Shown: in pieces, positions 22,656 to 33,913 of the stretch
Position numbering within the stretch: position 1 is the first letter of the stretch
How the letters are laid out: every line of letters starts with the position of its first letter
Source: Lasioglossum baleicum
Taxonomy: Eukaryota > Arthropoda > Insecta > Hymenoptera > Halictidae
Length of the DNA: 64,000 nt
NCBI RefSeq assembly: GCF_051020765.1
Contig: NC_134940.1
Span: 14,211,712-14,275,711 of the forward strand
Direction: 5' to 3'
Translations under genes and position numbers: made by a program
The notes under the pieces: model-generated
What the model saw: the letters and a program-made list of their open reading frames with translations, nothing else
Databases searched by the model: none
What the model was told of the DNA's origin: nothing

Positions 22656-24283
22656 CTGAAACAAACATCAGAATATATTTCAGATACTTACAAATGCACA
22701 TTTGAAAAATTAATACTGTTATCAAATTAATTGTATTGGAGTTTAATATATTGTACTGGACATTTATAGAAAATATCTCGGTAACTATTAACTTTTTATC
22801 CCTTATATCCTTATTAGTTTTTTATTCGGGGTTCAATTCTCTCTTCAACCACAAGATTGAAATTTACCCTTTACAATAAAGAAACTCAAGGTGATCTTTA
22901 TATCTCGATAAAGAAGAAAAATAGAAAAAAAAACTAATCATCATATTGAATGTTACTCGTGAAACCATACAACTTTCGTTTCAACCATTTTTTCATATAC
23001 CAAATAGTTCGCAAGTAAAGGTGGCACACTTAACTGAATCACCCTGTAGATGAACGACAGGAGCACAGAATCGAGTTATTGAACTTATTAACTGGAGAAA
23101 TAATAGATTCCGCTATGTTTAGTAACGGAAAATTGAATATTCGACGAGGCAAGATCCAACGATATTGGTCACGCTGCTAAATGTCACGTCAAAAAGTCAA
23201 GTAGTTCACGTCGCGCGGACTGGTGTATTGAAAATTGCCACGTGTCAGGTGAAGCACCTGGCAACAATAGGCACGTGCACTCTGGAACGTCGTAACAGGA
23301 TATGATATGACTGGGTTCCACGGGTATCAGGGGTGGTTCGAGTTCATGGCCCTCATTGTGACTCCCGAGTGCCTCGTGCCGTGCACTGTACAGTCTCATA
23401 GGTTGCGAAAGGGGTGCTGTGACTCACAACGTAAGTTTGCAGCGGATTTGAGCTTCAATAAAATTCTATTTTACAAAACGATTTCTTTTTGTAAAGATTC
23501 CTATGCAGATCGAAAGTGTATCTGAAAAAGCCGTACGTTATTATTCAGTTCGCTTTGTTTCATCCATTTAGCAATTAGCGTCGCCTACTTTTGCTGACTT
23601 TTTATGTGAAAAATATGGCAGAAGGTGTCATTGACGAATTTCCATTTGTTTCCACGGTCAGTACGAGGTTACCAAAATATCTAAAACTTATTGTAAGTAG
23701 ATGCACATTTTCATCGAACAGAAAGTTGTGAATAACATATATCCAAAGAATATATACCATAACAAATTAATAACTTAATTGCAAATTAATCATTAATTTT
23801 CCTTGCAAAGGGCAATTCCTAAGATCATTCATTCATTCACTCGGAGAACATTTTCGCAAAGGAAAAAGTAACTTCAAATGACCTCAGGATACACTCTTGT
23901 CAAGGAAGTACATTTTTTGGATACCCTATATACACAAACAAAGAAAACAATTTAATATTTAAAACTTTTAAAAATATGAGAGGCACTGTAGATATGCTCC
24001 GCAGTGTATTTTCGAACATTACCTTGTCGAACACTTCATCGGCCGGACAAGGAAGTATCTTAGCTGTAGATCCCGCGCATTCGACGTACAGCAAACAGTC
24101 CAGAGGATAAGGCAACAGGAGTACCCTTTCCTGATCTTCCGAACTCTTTACTTGCGGACACCGTGGAATTTGACAATTGTCCGCCAGTTGAGTATCAGAT
24201 TCGCCTATTTGTGGTAATGGTACACCAGCTGCTACCAGAACGATCATCAAGCATGCGCTGTACATTGCCAGAGCCAATTTCAT
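22584..24283 (-). CDS. Secreted single-domain chitin-binding (peritrophin-A, CBM14) protein, 110 aa
   Basis: Joining 24283-24023 to 22655-22584 gives 333 nt in frame, 110 aa. Residues 1-20 (MKLALAMYSACLMIVLVAAG) form a signal peptide. The cysteines from residue 42 are spaced C-x20-C-x5-C-x9-C-x12-C-x7-C, exactly the peritrophin-A pattern of three disulphides. The fourth is in LPCPADEVFD and the last two in KKTSTCVDRNKVRC, which is encoded by the second exon. Such proteins bind chitin in cuticle, tracheal lining or peritrophic matrix. The usual aromatic residue of the binding face is weak here (DCLLYVEC has one Tyr), so affinity is uncertain. Extra cysteines at 37 and 103 could pair. A phase-0 intron of 1367 bp separates the exons. 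I do not recognise a named orthologue. Confidence 0.85.
22998..23048. mobile_element. Transposon-end fragment, also found at 34031
   Basis: The stretch ending GCACACTTAACTGAATCACC then CTGTA matches 34031-34086, which has GCACACTTAGCTGAATCACC then CTGTA, with a shared CAAATAGTT/AAAATAGTT block before it. It is one terminus of a TA-flanked family; the other end was not found. Confidence 0.55.
23841..23935 (-). mobile_element. Partial copy of the MITE at 34384
   Basis: On the minus strand it reads GGGTATCCAAAAAATGTACT, TCCTTGACAAGAGTGTATCC and TTTCCTTTGCGAAAATGTTC. These correspond block for block to the left half of 34384-34682. Only one terminus is present. It lies in the CBM14 gene intron. 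Confidence 0.6.
24023..24283 (-). CDS. CBM14 protein coding exon 1
   Basis: Encodes residues 1-87: signal peptide, a short linker, and the domain up to LPCPADEVFDK. The donor is AAG/GTAATG at 24023/24022. A 14-nt leader (24284-24297) lies behind the acceptor CGATTCTGTTTTCAG, so a non-coding 5' exon exists further right but was not located. Confidence 0.82.
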
Positions 24284-25812
24284 TTTGTCTTTGAATTCTG
24301 AAAACAGAATCGAACTAAGCATACAAAATATTTTTTACACCATGGCATTTGGAGGACTCGTTTAGGTGGCTACCTTTAAGTGGACCACCCTAGATGTACA
24401 AACAAATGTACAAAGTTAATTATTTAACCTCCGACCTGAATACGCGCGGGGATGCAATTACCGAAAAAGTAGCAATACGGCTGAGGGACATTGTTCAACT
24501 TCGTTGCTTCACCTACAATTAAAGGGTAATTAGTGAAATATGATCGTCTGCTTTGTAAGCAAGTAATAACGGTTAATTAAGTATGTCAACTAAGATGTTC
24601 TTCTAGCAACATGGTGCAATTGTACACAAAAGAATGCGACGAGGTCATGGCGCAAGGAAAATTTTGTTGGTTAATTGTACTTCTAATTAAGGGTTACGGT
24701 GTTCGTACAATTCAAGTTTACTATATATACACAGACAAGTTTTTATGCAGATAGATATCTCGGAAGAAATGTGGTACGCACACTTGTTAGACTCCATGCG
24801 GTTGTAATTGCATAACTATAGCTACACCTTTCTCAAGCTCCCTTTCCCATGTTCACCTGCTAACGAAATTTCGGATGTTTATTCTGAGCAATTATTATAA
24901 ACAATAGTAAAAACTATATTCAAAATCGTATATTCTAAACAGATTTTTGTGCAGATCCGCTTTAATAACTAAAACATGTATGGAATTTGTAGGTATAATT
25001 TAAAGCAACTTTTATAAATTAAATTCACTTTCATTTCAGACAGCAAAGTCCACTTTCATTTTATGTTACAATTTAAAATTCGAAAATTTTTTCAAACATG
25101 TTTTATTTATAAATATTTTATTAGAATTATATGTACTTTTATATTGAATATTGTTTGTTGTCAATTTCTTAATCAAAACTAGTTACCGAAATGACAAACA
25201 TTACTAGCGTACAATTAAACATTATTATTGAGGATAAAGATAATAATTAATCATTATTATTATTATCATTATAATTAAACATAATTAAATATCACGTATA
25301 CGAATACAGACAAAACACTGAACTTTAATTTGACCGGGTCAAAAGCTTTCGCTTCAATCGACGAAGATAACCGGAGCCGGCTTCCTTCATTAAATCAAAA
25401 TCAGATAGTCCATACGTATATCATAATTGATACGATCGCATTCGGATGGTTCTTCAAGAACACACACGCGTGATCCTCAATAGCCAAGTTGTCGAGGGAT
25501 GTCCGATTAGTGCTCGACACGATTTTTTTTTTTTAAGGTAATATTTTAGTCGGCGCGAGCCTTGCCTACGTTTGCTATGTTCAACGAGGGAAGCAGAAGG
25601 TGTTCTTCAAGTAGGAAGCAGTTGTCGATGGACAAAATGGGTCACGAGTCGTGACCTCCGCGTCTTTTGCACAACCTCGAGGGTCCTGCTTCTCCACTTA
25701 ATTACCTCTACGTCCTCTGTGCATGCGACACGAATTTTAACACATCGAATGTAGACGTCGTCGCGTCGTCGTGACGAAGAAAGTCATTTTGGATAATGCA
25801 ACACTGAAGACG

Positions 25813-26029
25813 GTTAACAGAGAACGAATTCTCCCAATGTTCTTTCATCTTTCTTACGTTGCAACTATCGGTGAACTTGTAGAAAAGGCTCCTTCCTTCA
25901 GATCTCAATGACCTTGACAACATATTTCAAGGTCATTGAGATCTGAGGGAAGGAGCCTTTTCTACAGGTCCCGATAGTTGCAGCGTAAGAAAGATGAAAG
26001 CACGTTGGGAAAATTTGTTCTCTGTTAAC
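25813..26029. repeat. 217-bp hairpin-forming inverted repeat
   Basis: Arms 25813-25917 and 25927-26029 are inverse copies at about 90 percent identity around a 9-bp spacer CAACATATT. Near the centre AATGACCTTGA pairs with TCAAGGTCATT. The outer ends share GTTAACAGAGAAC. A transcript would fold into a long hairpin. The closely similar arms suggest recent origin or conversion. Confidence 0.85.
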
Positions 26030-26181
26030 TGTCCACAAAATAGTCATTTCTTTGTTAGCACGAACACTTAAGGGAGAGTATGCTCCTATGAAATTGTCAG
26101 GAGATTTTTAATGGAATTGTGATTGGCACTTGAGTTTTGAAATTCTTATTTCCTCAAACAAATTGAATGCTATCTTTGAAG

Positions 26182-26302
26182 CAGTGTCGTTAGATCAAGG
26201 GGGGGGGAGCGCGGATTGAGGAGAAGAAGTTAGAAGCGTGAGGAATAGCGGCGTAGAATGGGAAGATAGAGTGGGGACACAAGTCTTGATCTGGTGACAC
26301 TG
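26182..26302 (+). mobile_element. hAT-type MITE family R2 with perfect 8-bp TSD
   Basis: CAGTGTCGTTAGATCAAG at the left is the inverse of CTTGATCTGGTGACACTG at the right with few mismatches. The 121-bp element is flanked on both sides by CTTTGAAG, a perfect 8-bp duplication. This copy defines the borders of the R2 family. Confidence 0.85.
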
Positions 26303-26405
26303 CTTTGAAGTGTGCTTAGAGTCGATATCTTGCTGAAAGATAAACGATTCGAATTAATTCTATTATTCCTATGTCATCTGTTTAATTAAGGATACAGATG
26401 TGCAC

Positions 26406-26732
26406 TACACAGGGTGGGCCGGAAATCGTAGTACAGTCGGGCAGGGAGTGATTCTAGATAGAAGATTAAGAAAAAAATTTGTCTTAACATTTTTTGTCCG
26501 AAGCTCCATTTTCGAGAAAATCGAGTTTGAAAATGCAGCGAATACACGTGCTATTGCATAGGAATCGTCTGACGCGTCTGACCATCATCAACCAATTCTA
26601 CTTCCTGTATATACCAAAGCACGCGAACCGGGCAGCCAAACGACAAAATGTTCTTCCTTTTTTATCGATTTATTTTTACATGTAGAATCATCCTCCACCC
26701 AATTGTACTACGATTTCCGGCCCACTCTGTAT
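26406..26732. mobile_element. TA-flanked MITE with CAGGGTGGGCCGG ends
   Basis: Left CAGGGTGGGCCGGAAATCGT and right ACGATTTCCGGCCCACTCTG are inverted copies, continuing AGTACA/TGTACT for about 35 bp. Mariner-type TA borders are visible on the right and probable on the left. The 63-codon ORF inside it has no transposase features. Confidence 0.75.
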
Positions 26733-29700
26733 AGTTGTCAATATTATTAGTAGACAACGGATTGTATGCATTTATGACAAAAATGAGTAGGTGTAATTTA
26801 AAAAAGTATGTAAAGTAAAAGCATTAGACAAATTCAAAATACTGTTATGTAATTTTCAACATATTAAACATATTAGAATATAAAATGAATTTCTATTTCA
26901 CAAAACAAAAGCATTATGTGAAAATAGACAGAAATTCCAGTGTTGAACATTCTCTTGTCCGCCACTGTATTTTCATTTCCTAGAAGATCGATCAAAAGCA
27001 CGTCCCATATTTCTCGACACGCTGCCTCTGTACAAAGGTTGATAGAAAAACAGAAATTACCAATCGGGTGAAAACCACTTCGTAAGAAAGTGTGTCTAGC
27101 GCAACAAATGCTTCAGAATCGTTCAAACTGTTTCAAAACGTTTTTATGATTAGACAGTTTTCCCGATAATTAAATGTCAAGTTGTCGGGCTCTTCGAGAT
27201 AAACAATATTCAGATTCTACAGTACATCATTATTTTTATATGAATTATATTTTATTTCTCTGACGAAAATTGTTTGATCAAACAAATGAAATGTCTGTCG
27301 GTGGAATTATTCATATTTTCAATATGAAAAACATTTACATTAACCATAAAGGCAGATGCAATGAAAAGATCGTCATATACAAAGATGGATATATTTGTTT
27401 CTTCATACTGTACAGCAGAGACTCGTCGCGTTTAATATATTTATTATTTTTCGTGTTTAATATACGCTCAAATAATTCGTTGAACAGTCACATTCACTTG
27501 TAATTTTGATCGAATATTTTTTGCCAAGAGTAGTAGTGATAACATATAGAAATTAGTCAACACAGTTTCTATAAATTGAAAATACTTTTGCGCATGAAAA
27601 TTCAATTAATATTATGCACACTTCGAAAAAGAATGACGACAGTGATAGACGACATTTTAGTTTCGTTTCTAGCATTCTAACGTCTTATAGTTTAAAATAG
27701 GCACGAGTATAAACAAAACTTTCTGCTTGTTTGTATTTGTTACTTGCCGGCCCGGTTTTTTATGCGCGTGCTCGCGAATACAAAGGCGTTAATATTTCGT
27801 GGAGTCTGTCACACCTTTTCAGTCCTTTGTGATCTTTATGTGTAATGGAAAAACTTGCGACAAAAGGGACCACAGCCTTCTTCTTCTTACACCATATTTG
27901 CATGCAAACATGCAGAGAGTATGTTTATGTATGTGGTCTAAGGTTCTCGTGGATCTAGTCCCAACATTTACCGTTCGTCAGCGTCACTACAAATATTGCA
28001 TGGAATACATTTTTCTGTCTGCGATTCTGAATTACCGACCCTATAGAAAATGCTCTAGTCTAGTACAATAGCGGACTCTACCGAAATAGAACGGTCAGCT
28101 AGCGAACTACACGGGGTTGCAAAAGAATATCGACATTGTTATTGAATAAACATTAACGATACAACTAGATTAGCTATGCCAGACGAGATATCTCGTCTGT
28201 GGTGTTACCATATCACAGCTATATGTACTTTGCTAAAAATAACAGATACCATTTTCATATCTAATTATAACACACGTGATTAGATAAACAGTTTGTCACG
28301 CGATATAATTAATTGCAGTGTTCATCAGATCTGGCCTAAAGCTTATTTAAATGAAAAAAGAGTATTGCAGAGTAGATAACAAGTCACCTGTAATCTACCT
28401 TTACCATTTTAAAGAAATATGCGTTTAAGTACATGGTGGCGCCATCATGTCAGAACACCGTGGCATTAATTGATGAGAAGCTTGAGTCTCTAACCGTAGA
28501 TGGCATTACTAATATCTTCGAATTAATATGGCGGATGTCAACATTACTACCAACATTGTAAAAATTTATATGATAGATAAAATTGATTTCCATTTTATCT
28601 TGACTACATATTTCCACACACTACTTTATATTGCCTTGAGCGATGCATGTTATACATATTTCAGAGTAATGAAAATGACATTTGATCATCCCGGCAAACT
28701 GATTACTTCTGACAGAAAGGATATCCCCTCTGCTTCTGATTACACCCCTAGGAATTTTGTGGAAATGTTCACAAGTTGATCACGATTCCTCAATCATTCT
28801 TTTGTTTCCTCAACATTAGAACTACAAAAAACAGACTACAAAAATTTGTTTATTTACCGATTATTATACACAGTGTTATTGTACACTGAATATTGTTCTA
28901 CAGTGAGGAAATATCGGCAGTTTTCTCGCGCTTGCGCACTCAAAACAGTAACGTATCAGGACGTATCTATATCTATATTATGAAGAAAAGGTAATGGGGT
29001 AGTGGTATTGGCGGGAAAGTGCCGGAATAATCTGTTCCGGACAAAGAGACTCCAGAACAAGAGAAGTGACACGACACCACACGACACGTGACGAAACGAG
29101 ACGAGACGAGTGTCCTACGAGTTACAGAATATACACAAATCCACATGCTATACATTCATTTTTCACCCCATGTACCCTATTTTGTACCGAATTATACTTT
29201 ACACGAGAAAACTTGGCCAATATCTTCTCACTCTGGCTAGGATTTTCCAGGTTGGTGATCGGTAAGATCAATTCGTTTAAAACTTGATTCTCGTCGACTG
29301 AAACAAGCAGATTGAGACGCAATCCGCGTTATGCTTGAGACTTGAGACTGATCAGACCAATCAAGCCCAGAGGAAGACCGGTCCGTTTGAATGATCAATC
29401 CAATTCAAGCCAATTGGTTCGATTCAAGTCAGACAATGGAAGACAACCCATGCCACTTTTTATCTCGTAATTTCCATTCCTCTGCGATCATCAAGGAAAA
29501 ATTGCAATTTTTTATGGTACCTTATAATACATTTATCACATATTCATATACACGCACGCCCCTTGCTATTTTTAATCGCCTCTAACCTTCCGACGGACGT
29601 GTATGTGTATGGAGAATGGAGTAATACAACAAAACCTTTTACTCCGTAGTTGTATCGACTTCGATCCTTTTCCTATTCCTCAAATAGAGGTTTCTACACA

Positions 29701-32700
29701 TTACTGTGCATTGGTACCACGAAAATTCAGTGTAAAAGCATTTTCACACAAGAAACATTTGAATAATTATAATTAAATAGTAATTACTAATAATAATGAA
29801 CTCTCTCTGTCAAAATCACTCAATTAATTGACTCATCTGATGTATTATCCCATGAACTTCTGAATGTGATACATAATAACTTCTCCAGATGTGTTCGAAA
29901 CATATACGATTAATTTTTCTCCTATTTCTTCAATACATTATATCCGACAGGAAACGGTATTTCGAGGAGGGGAAATTTATATTCGACGGATGTCGTTCCA
30001 CGCACAGTAGCCTCCGGCAGAACTTTACAGCTCTAGCAAAAACTGAAGAAAAAAATGTAACTGTAAGTTTTGAATCACGAGAACAGTTTCTACTTGACAG
30101 AGTTGTGCCAACCCAGCATATGTAACTTTCCAAACAAATGGAAAAAGGTTGTAGAACAAAATGATGCCTATATATCGTCTTTAGAAAAGATTTATACAAA
30201 TTATTTATACTAAATGTTACACAAATATTTATACAAATGCTATACATAAATTACTTCTATAAAATTTTATACAAAAGAAATCCTGTCAAGAGATACGAAT
30301 AGACCTATTACTCATCCAAATCATCCCTACAGTACACTCGCCTTAGAAGATAATGTTCGGAAATGTTGAAGGACACATAAGAAACGGAAATAGAAAAGAA
30401 TGGGGGCATTTCATCCTAAGAAGATTTTGGTTTAGCAACGCAGGTATGGTCGTTAAAGTCCAGGAAAATCAGGGGTAGGCTAAGTAAATACCTGGGAAGG
30501 ATATTTTCTTAGAAGGTCTGGAGATACCGTTACAATATGTACAATGAATTTATTGTACCGTATCCGTTAAGGCGTGAAGGGTCAAAATGGTTTATGACGC
30601 AGGTACGAGAATTGCTTTTAGAAATGAAAGGAACACCGTAAGCAGAATTTCTCAAGTTAGTTTATAATTTACAAAATATTCTGAAATATATTCTCAAAAT
30701 AACCTGACAAACGTGCGGGCGGTAATCCTAAATTTTACGTGCCCTGTGTATCTGTATTTATTATTCCATGATGAATGACCTTGAGGGAAACTGTGTCGTA
30801 TACGAATCAATTCGTTTTGACACACACTTTCATATGATATAAAAGAATGCATGGCATTCCATTGAAAAAATTGAAGGTCAGATTCGTTTCTACAAAGATA
30901 TTGCAGATGAAAAAAAATTACAGACACCATTGTTACATTGCTTGCAAAGAAGTCGATCATAGATGATATCAAGGAGGTGTTAAAAGTGTTAATGTATACA
31001 TAGAGTGAGTAAGAATAACATTCTTCGGGATTTGCAAATCAGACGGCGAAACACGTGAAGAGCCGAAACGATAACGGAGTGGGAATAATGACATCGTATG
31101 GGCGAAGGTCATAAGAAGGACATAATTGAACAGAACTTTTATCATAGTCGTAAGTATAATATTGTGTTGTTCGCAGATCACCCTACGAAACGATTCTCGC
31201 TCTTTTGAGGCGTGACTCCGCGAGGGCGCAGCTTTGTACGCATGGCTCACACCGGAAATGGCTTGTACGAGTAGCAGCTTGAACAAACTTTGTCGGAACG
31301 TTTGCTATTGGAGCCTCAAATCAGAAAACCTTGACGTCCTACAGACAGTGTTGCCAGTTCTTTAAAAACGTAGGTATTGTATATCTCCTTCGTTCCCTAT
31401 CAGCAAAATGATAAAATGAGAAGTAGGGGCCATCATATTCACTGATTGTGAGTGAAAGCTGCTGGGTAAAATAGTATTTGAATTAAAAAATTAAAATATT
31501 TTCAGAGATTATTCCTTAAACTGTCGCTACATTAAATAGTGTTAAAAAGATACATTATAAGTTAACTGCAATAAACCGTTAAATTTTTTGTGGTAAAATT
31601 GTGAGGGTATTCGAAACAGTTAGGCCCGGTCGACCAACCGAGGCGTTGTTAGCTTCAGATAAATTCGGAATCGGATAAAAGAATGTTTAGTCAACCGCGA
31701 CAAAACCAGTGACTGTCAACCAGCCGAGAAGAACGGAATGCCCAATAACGCTTGCATATTGTAAACCTCTGCTAGTAATTTTCAAATTTTATGAGATTAT
31801 GCAGCAGACTCGTATCATGTTCATTTTAAGGCAATTGAATTATTTGCAACATAATTTCAAATTTATATTATTTCAAAAGATATTGTTGCACAGTTCCCTT
31901 TCACCACTTAAAAATCGCTGATCTGTACTGCAACGTAAAGGCTATCCGCTAAACAATTTTATGGAAGTAATAACAAATAATTTTGTGCATTATAAGAATA
32001 GAATATCTAGCTTAGAACATGGACGACCTATCCTTCATTAAAAACAAATAATAAATATTTGAATTAATGTACAGTAAATCGTACAAAAAATTAACTCGTT
32101 TTACGTATTGCATGGTTAACAATTTAATTTATCGTTTCCTTCCTCGAATGCCTGAAAGAATTAATTCTATATTATTGCTCCTAAAATTACAGTGAATTGC
32201 TCCAGGGTGGTCCATGTTTCGATTGTCATCTAACGCTCTGTTAAAACCAATTCTCATGTACGAACCTTCCCGATTAGAACGGAATGAAATACGTTGTTCT
32301 TTGAGGCAAATGATAAGGTCTTGAAAATGTCGGACCACAAGAAGCACTGACGTTACAAAAATACAGTGGAAACGTGACTGAGGATGATCGGATCTCAGGC
32401 TCGCTTATATCTATTAAATCACAAAAGACGAAGTGCTAACCGTTAAATAAATCTGCATGATACCAAGGTAAAGCCAAAATGTTGTGTCACTAAAAAAGCC
32501 GGTCCAACAAGTTTCGTAATTCGTAGAAAAAGTCAAGTAAAAAAGCCTGCTCAGTGCACAGTCGCTGCGCGACCCCACCATTAATTTTCTAGTCTCCCAC
32601 TCTTCAGCACCACTGCAAGCTTGACTTTATTTCCAGAACCAGGGAATTACCGCGCGGCGGACCTTGGGTCGAACGCTATTTTTCTTTCATAGGATACCCA

Positions 32701-33664
32701 TGGGCCCAAGGACCCATGGGCAGCCAGTTCTTCGGTTCTGCTGTACATAGCCGAAAATGAAAAGGGGCTGCGTTTCGCTGAAAGGCTAAGGCTAAGGCTA
32801 AAGCTTCTTTGTCTCCTCCAGGTATGCACGACAGGTGCACAGCGAAGGGAAAAACGATACCTAAATTCACTGGAAAGTTTCCCTTGTACAAGCCAAGTGC
32901 ATCACACCTAAAATAGCAACCAATATTCGAGGTTTTGCACTTCGTGGAAAACTGCCTCGCTCTTTGTCCCTTTGACATATAATAAAGACATTAACAATTT
33001 CAGCATTCATACGTGTTCATACATATTGAAAAATGTATACATTATCATTAGAGTGTACTCAGTAATTAGACAAAATAGTAGTGGATTCAATGAAAATTTG
33101 TAAGCTATGTTCATATCTAACGTCTAAATTATCAAAATAGATAAACTTCAATAATAAAGTGAAAATAAAGGAAAAAAGCTGTGTTGTAAAAATTACTTTA
33201 TATGTTCGAAGTAGTTTTATACAATATTACGAAATACGAATCTTTTTATTGTACAATATAGTCAAAGGTAGTAAATGCTAACGTACAATATATAATAAGT
33301 ATTTAATTCATTCTTTTCTAGAGAGTACTTTAAGTACAAACATTTTCTGTTGTATAAGATAGATTTAGAATTTCGTTCGTACCCTATAAATTTTTCTACA
33401 TAATGGTACAAGGCTCATAAAATGCAAGTATCCCAAGATGTATATGCAATATAGAATATAATACATTTCTGACATTTTGTTATCACTTCGAAACGCTAAC
33501 TTCCATTTGCATGAGCAATAAAATGAAATTTTCAATTTAATGTCCTTTCACTAATACGTTCAAACATCTTAAGATCTTATATACATACATAGTTTATTAA
33601 AAACATTAAATAATTACGAAATTTTCATTTTGGGTACAGAAAATTTTTTTTAAGAATTCAACAT

Positions 33665-33670
33665 TTTATT
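33665..33670 (-). terminator. AATAAA polyadenylation signal of the EF-hand gene
   Basis: AATAAA on the minus strand, 27 nt past the TAA of the EF-hand gene; a second copy is at 33594-33599. Use is inferred from position. Confidence 0.5.
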
Positions 33671-33697
33671 TACGTAGTCCTATAATGTTGAAATCAT

Positions 33698-33913
33698 TTA
33701 AAAGGGAACGTGTTTCCTATTTTCTCGCATGAGATGCAGAGCTCGTAAAAATTCTCGATAATTAATTTCTAAATGGCCACCTCGTTCAACGGAAAAGCAT
33801 TTGTGCACAACGTCCAATTCTCGAGTACTTATTAACTGTAACATACGTCTGATGGAAAGAGCTTTAATTAAGCACTCTTTCGAAACTGTTCCAATATTTT
33901 CTTTGTCGAAATC
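33698..33913 (-). CDS. EF-hand gene exon 12 (terminal)
   Basis: Residues 657-727. The acceptor is GTTGTAG; the exon reads DFDKENIGTVSKECLIKALS, the sixth loop, and ends RENRKHVPF then TAA. It is not obvious as an ORF because the open frame is short. Confidence 0.83.
   Translation of the reverse strand, partial: DFDKENIGTVSKECLIKALSIRRMLQLISTRELDVVHKCFSVERGGHLEINYREFLRALHLMRENRKHVPF

Larger units (their letters stand above)
24298..33697. other. Long gene-poor interval
   Basis: No protein gene is supported. It contains the hairpin at 25813, MITEs at 26182 and 26406, a partial R3 copy near 26749-26966 and AT-rich DNA. GC-richer stretches at about 29030-29110, 31000-31300 and 32560-32900 could hold untranslated first exons; the last contains four AAGGCT-like hexamers and two CCCATGGG palindromes. 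A non-coding 5' exon of the CBM14 gene is expected somewhere here. Confidence 0.5.

Noticed and set aside
29408..29430. GGTTCGATTCAA resembling a tRNA T-arm
   Set aside because: No acceptor stem, D-arm or anticodon arm can be built around it.
30969..31286. Minus-strand ORF with a signal-peptide-like MIKVLFNYVLLMTFAHTMS followed by LRYRFG, reminiscent of an RFamide precursor
   Set aside because: No dibasic cleavage site follows the glycine, no good splice sites or repeats of the motif are present, and the frame does not match any precursor I know.
32676..32978. 100-codon minus-strand frame with ALALALAF
   Set aside because: The repeat comes from AAGGCT hexamers. There is no homology and the CCCATGGG palindromes explain the compositional bias.
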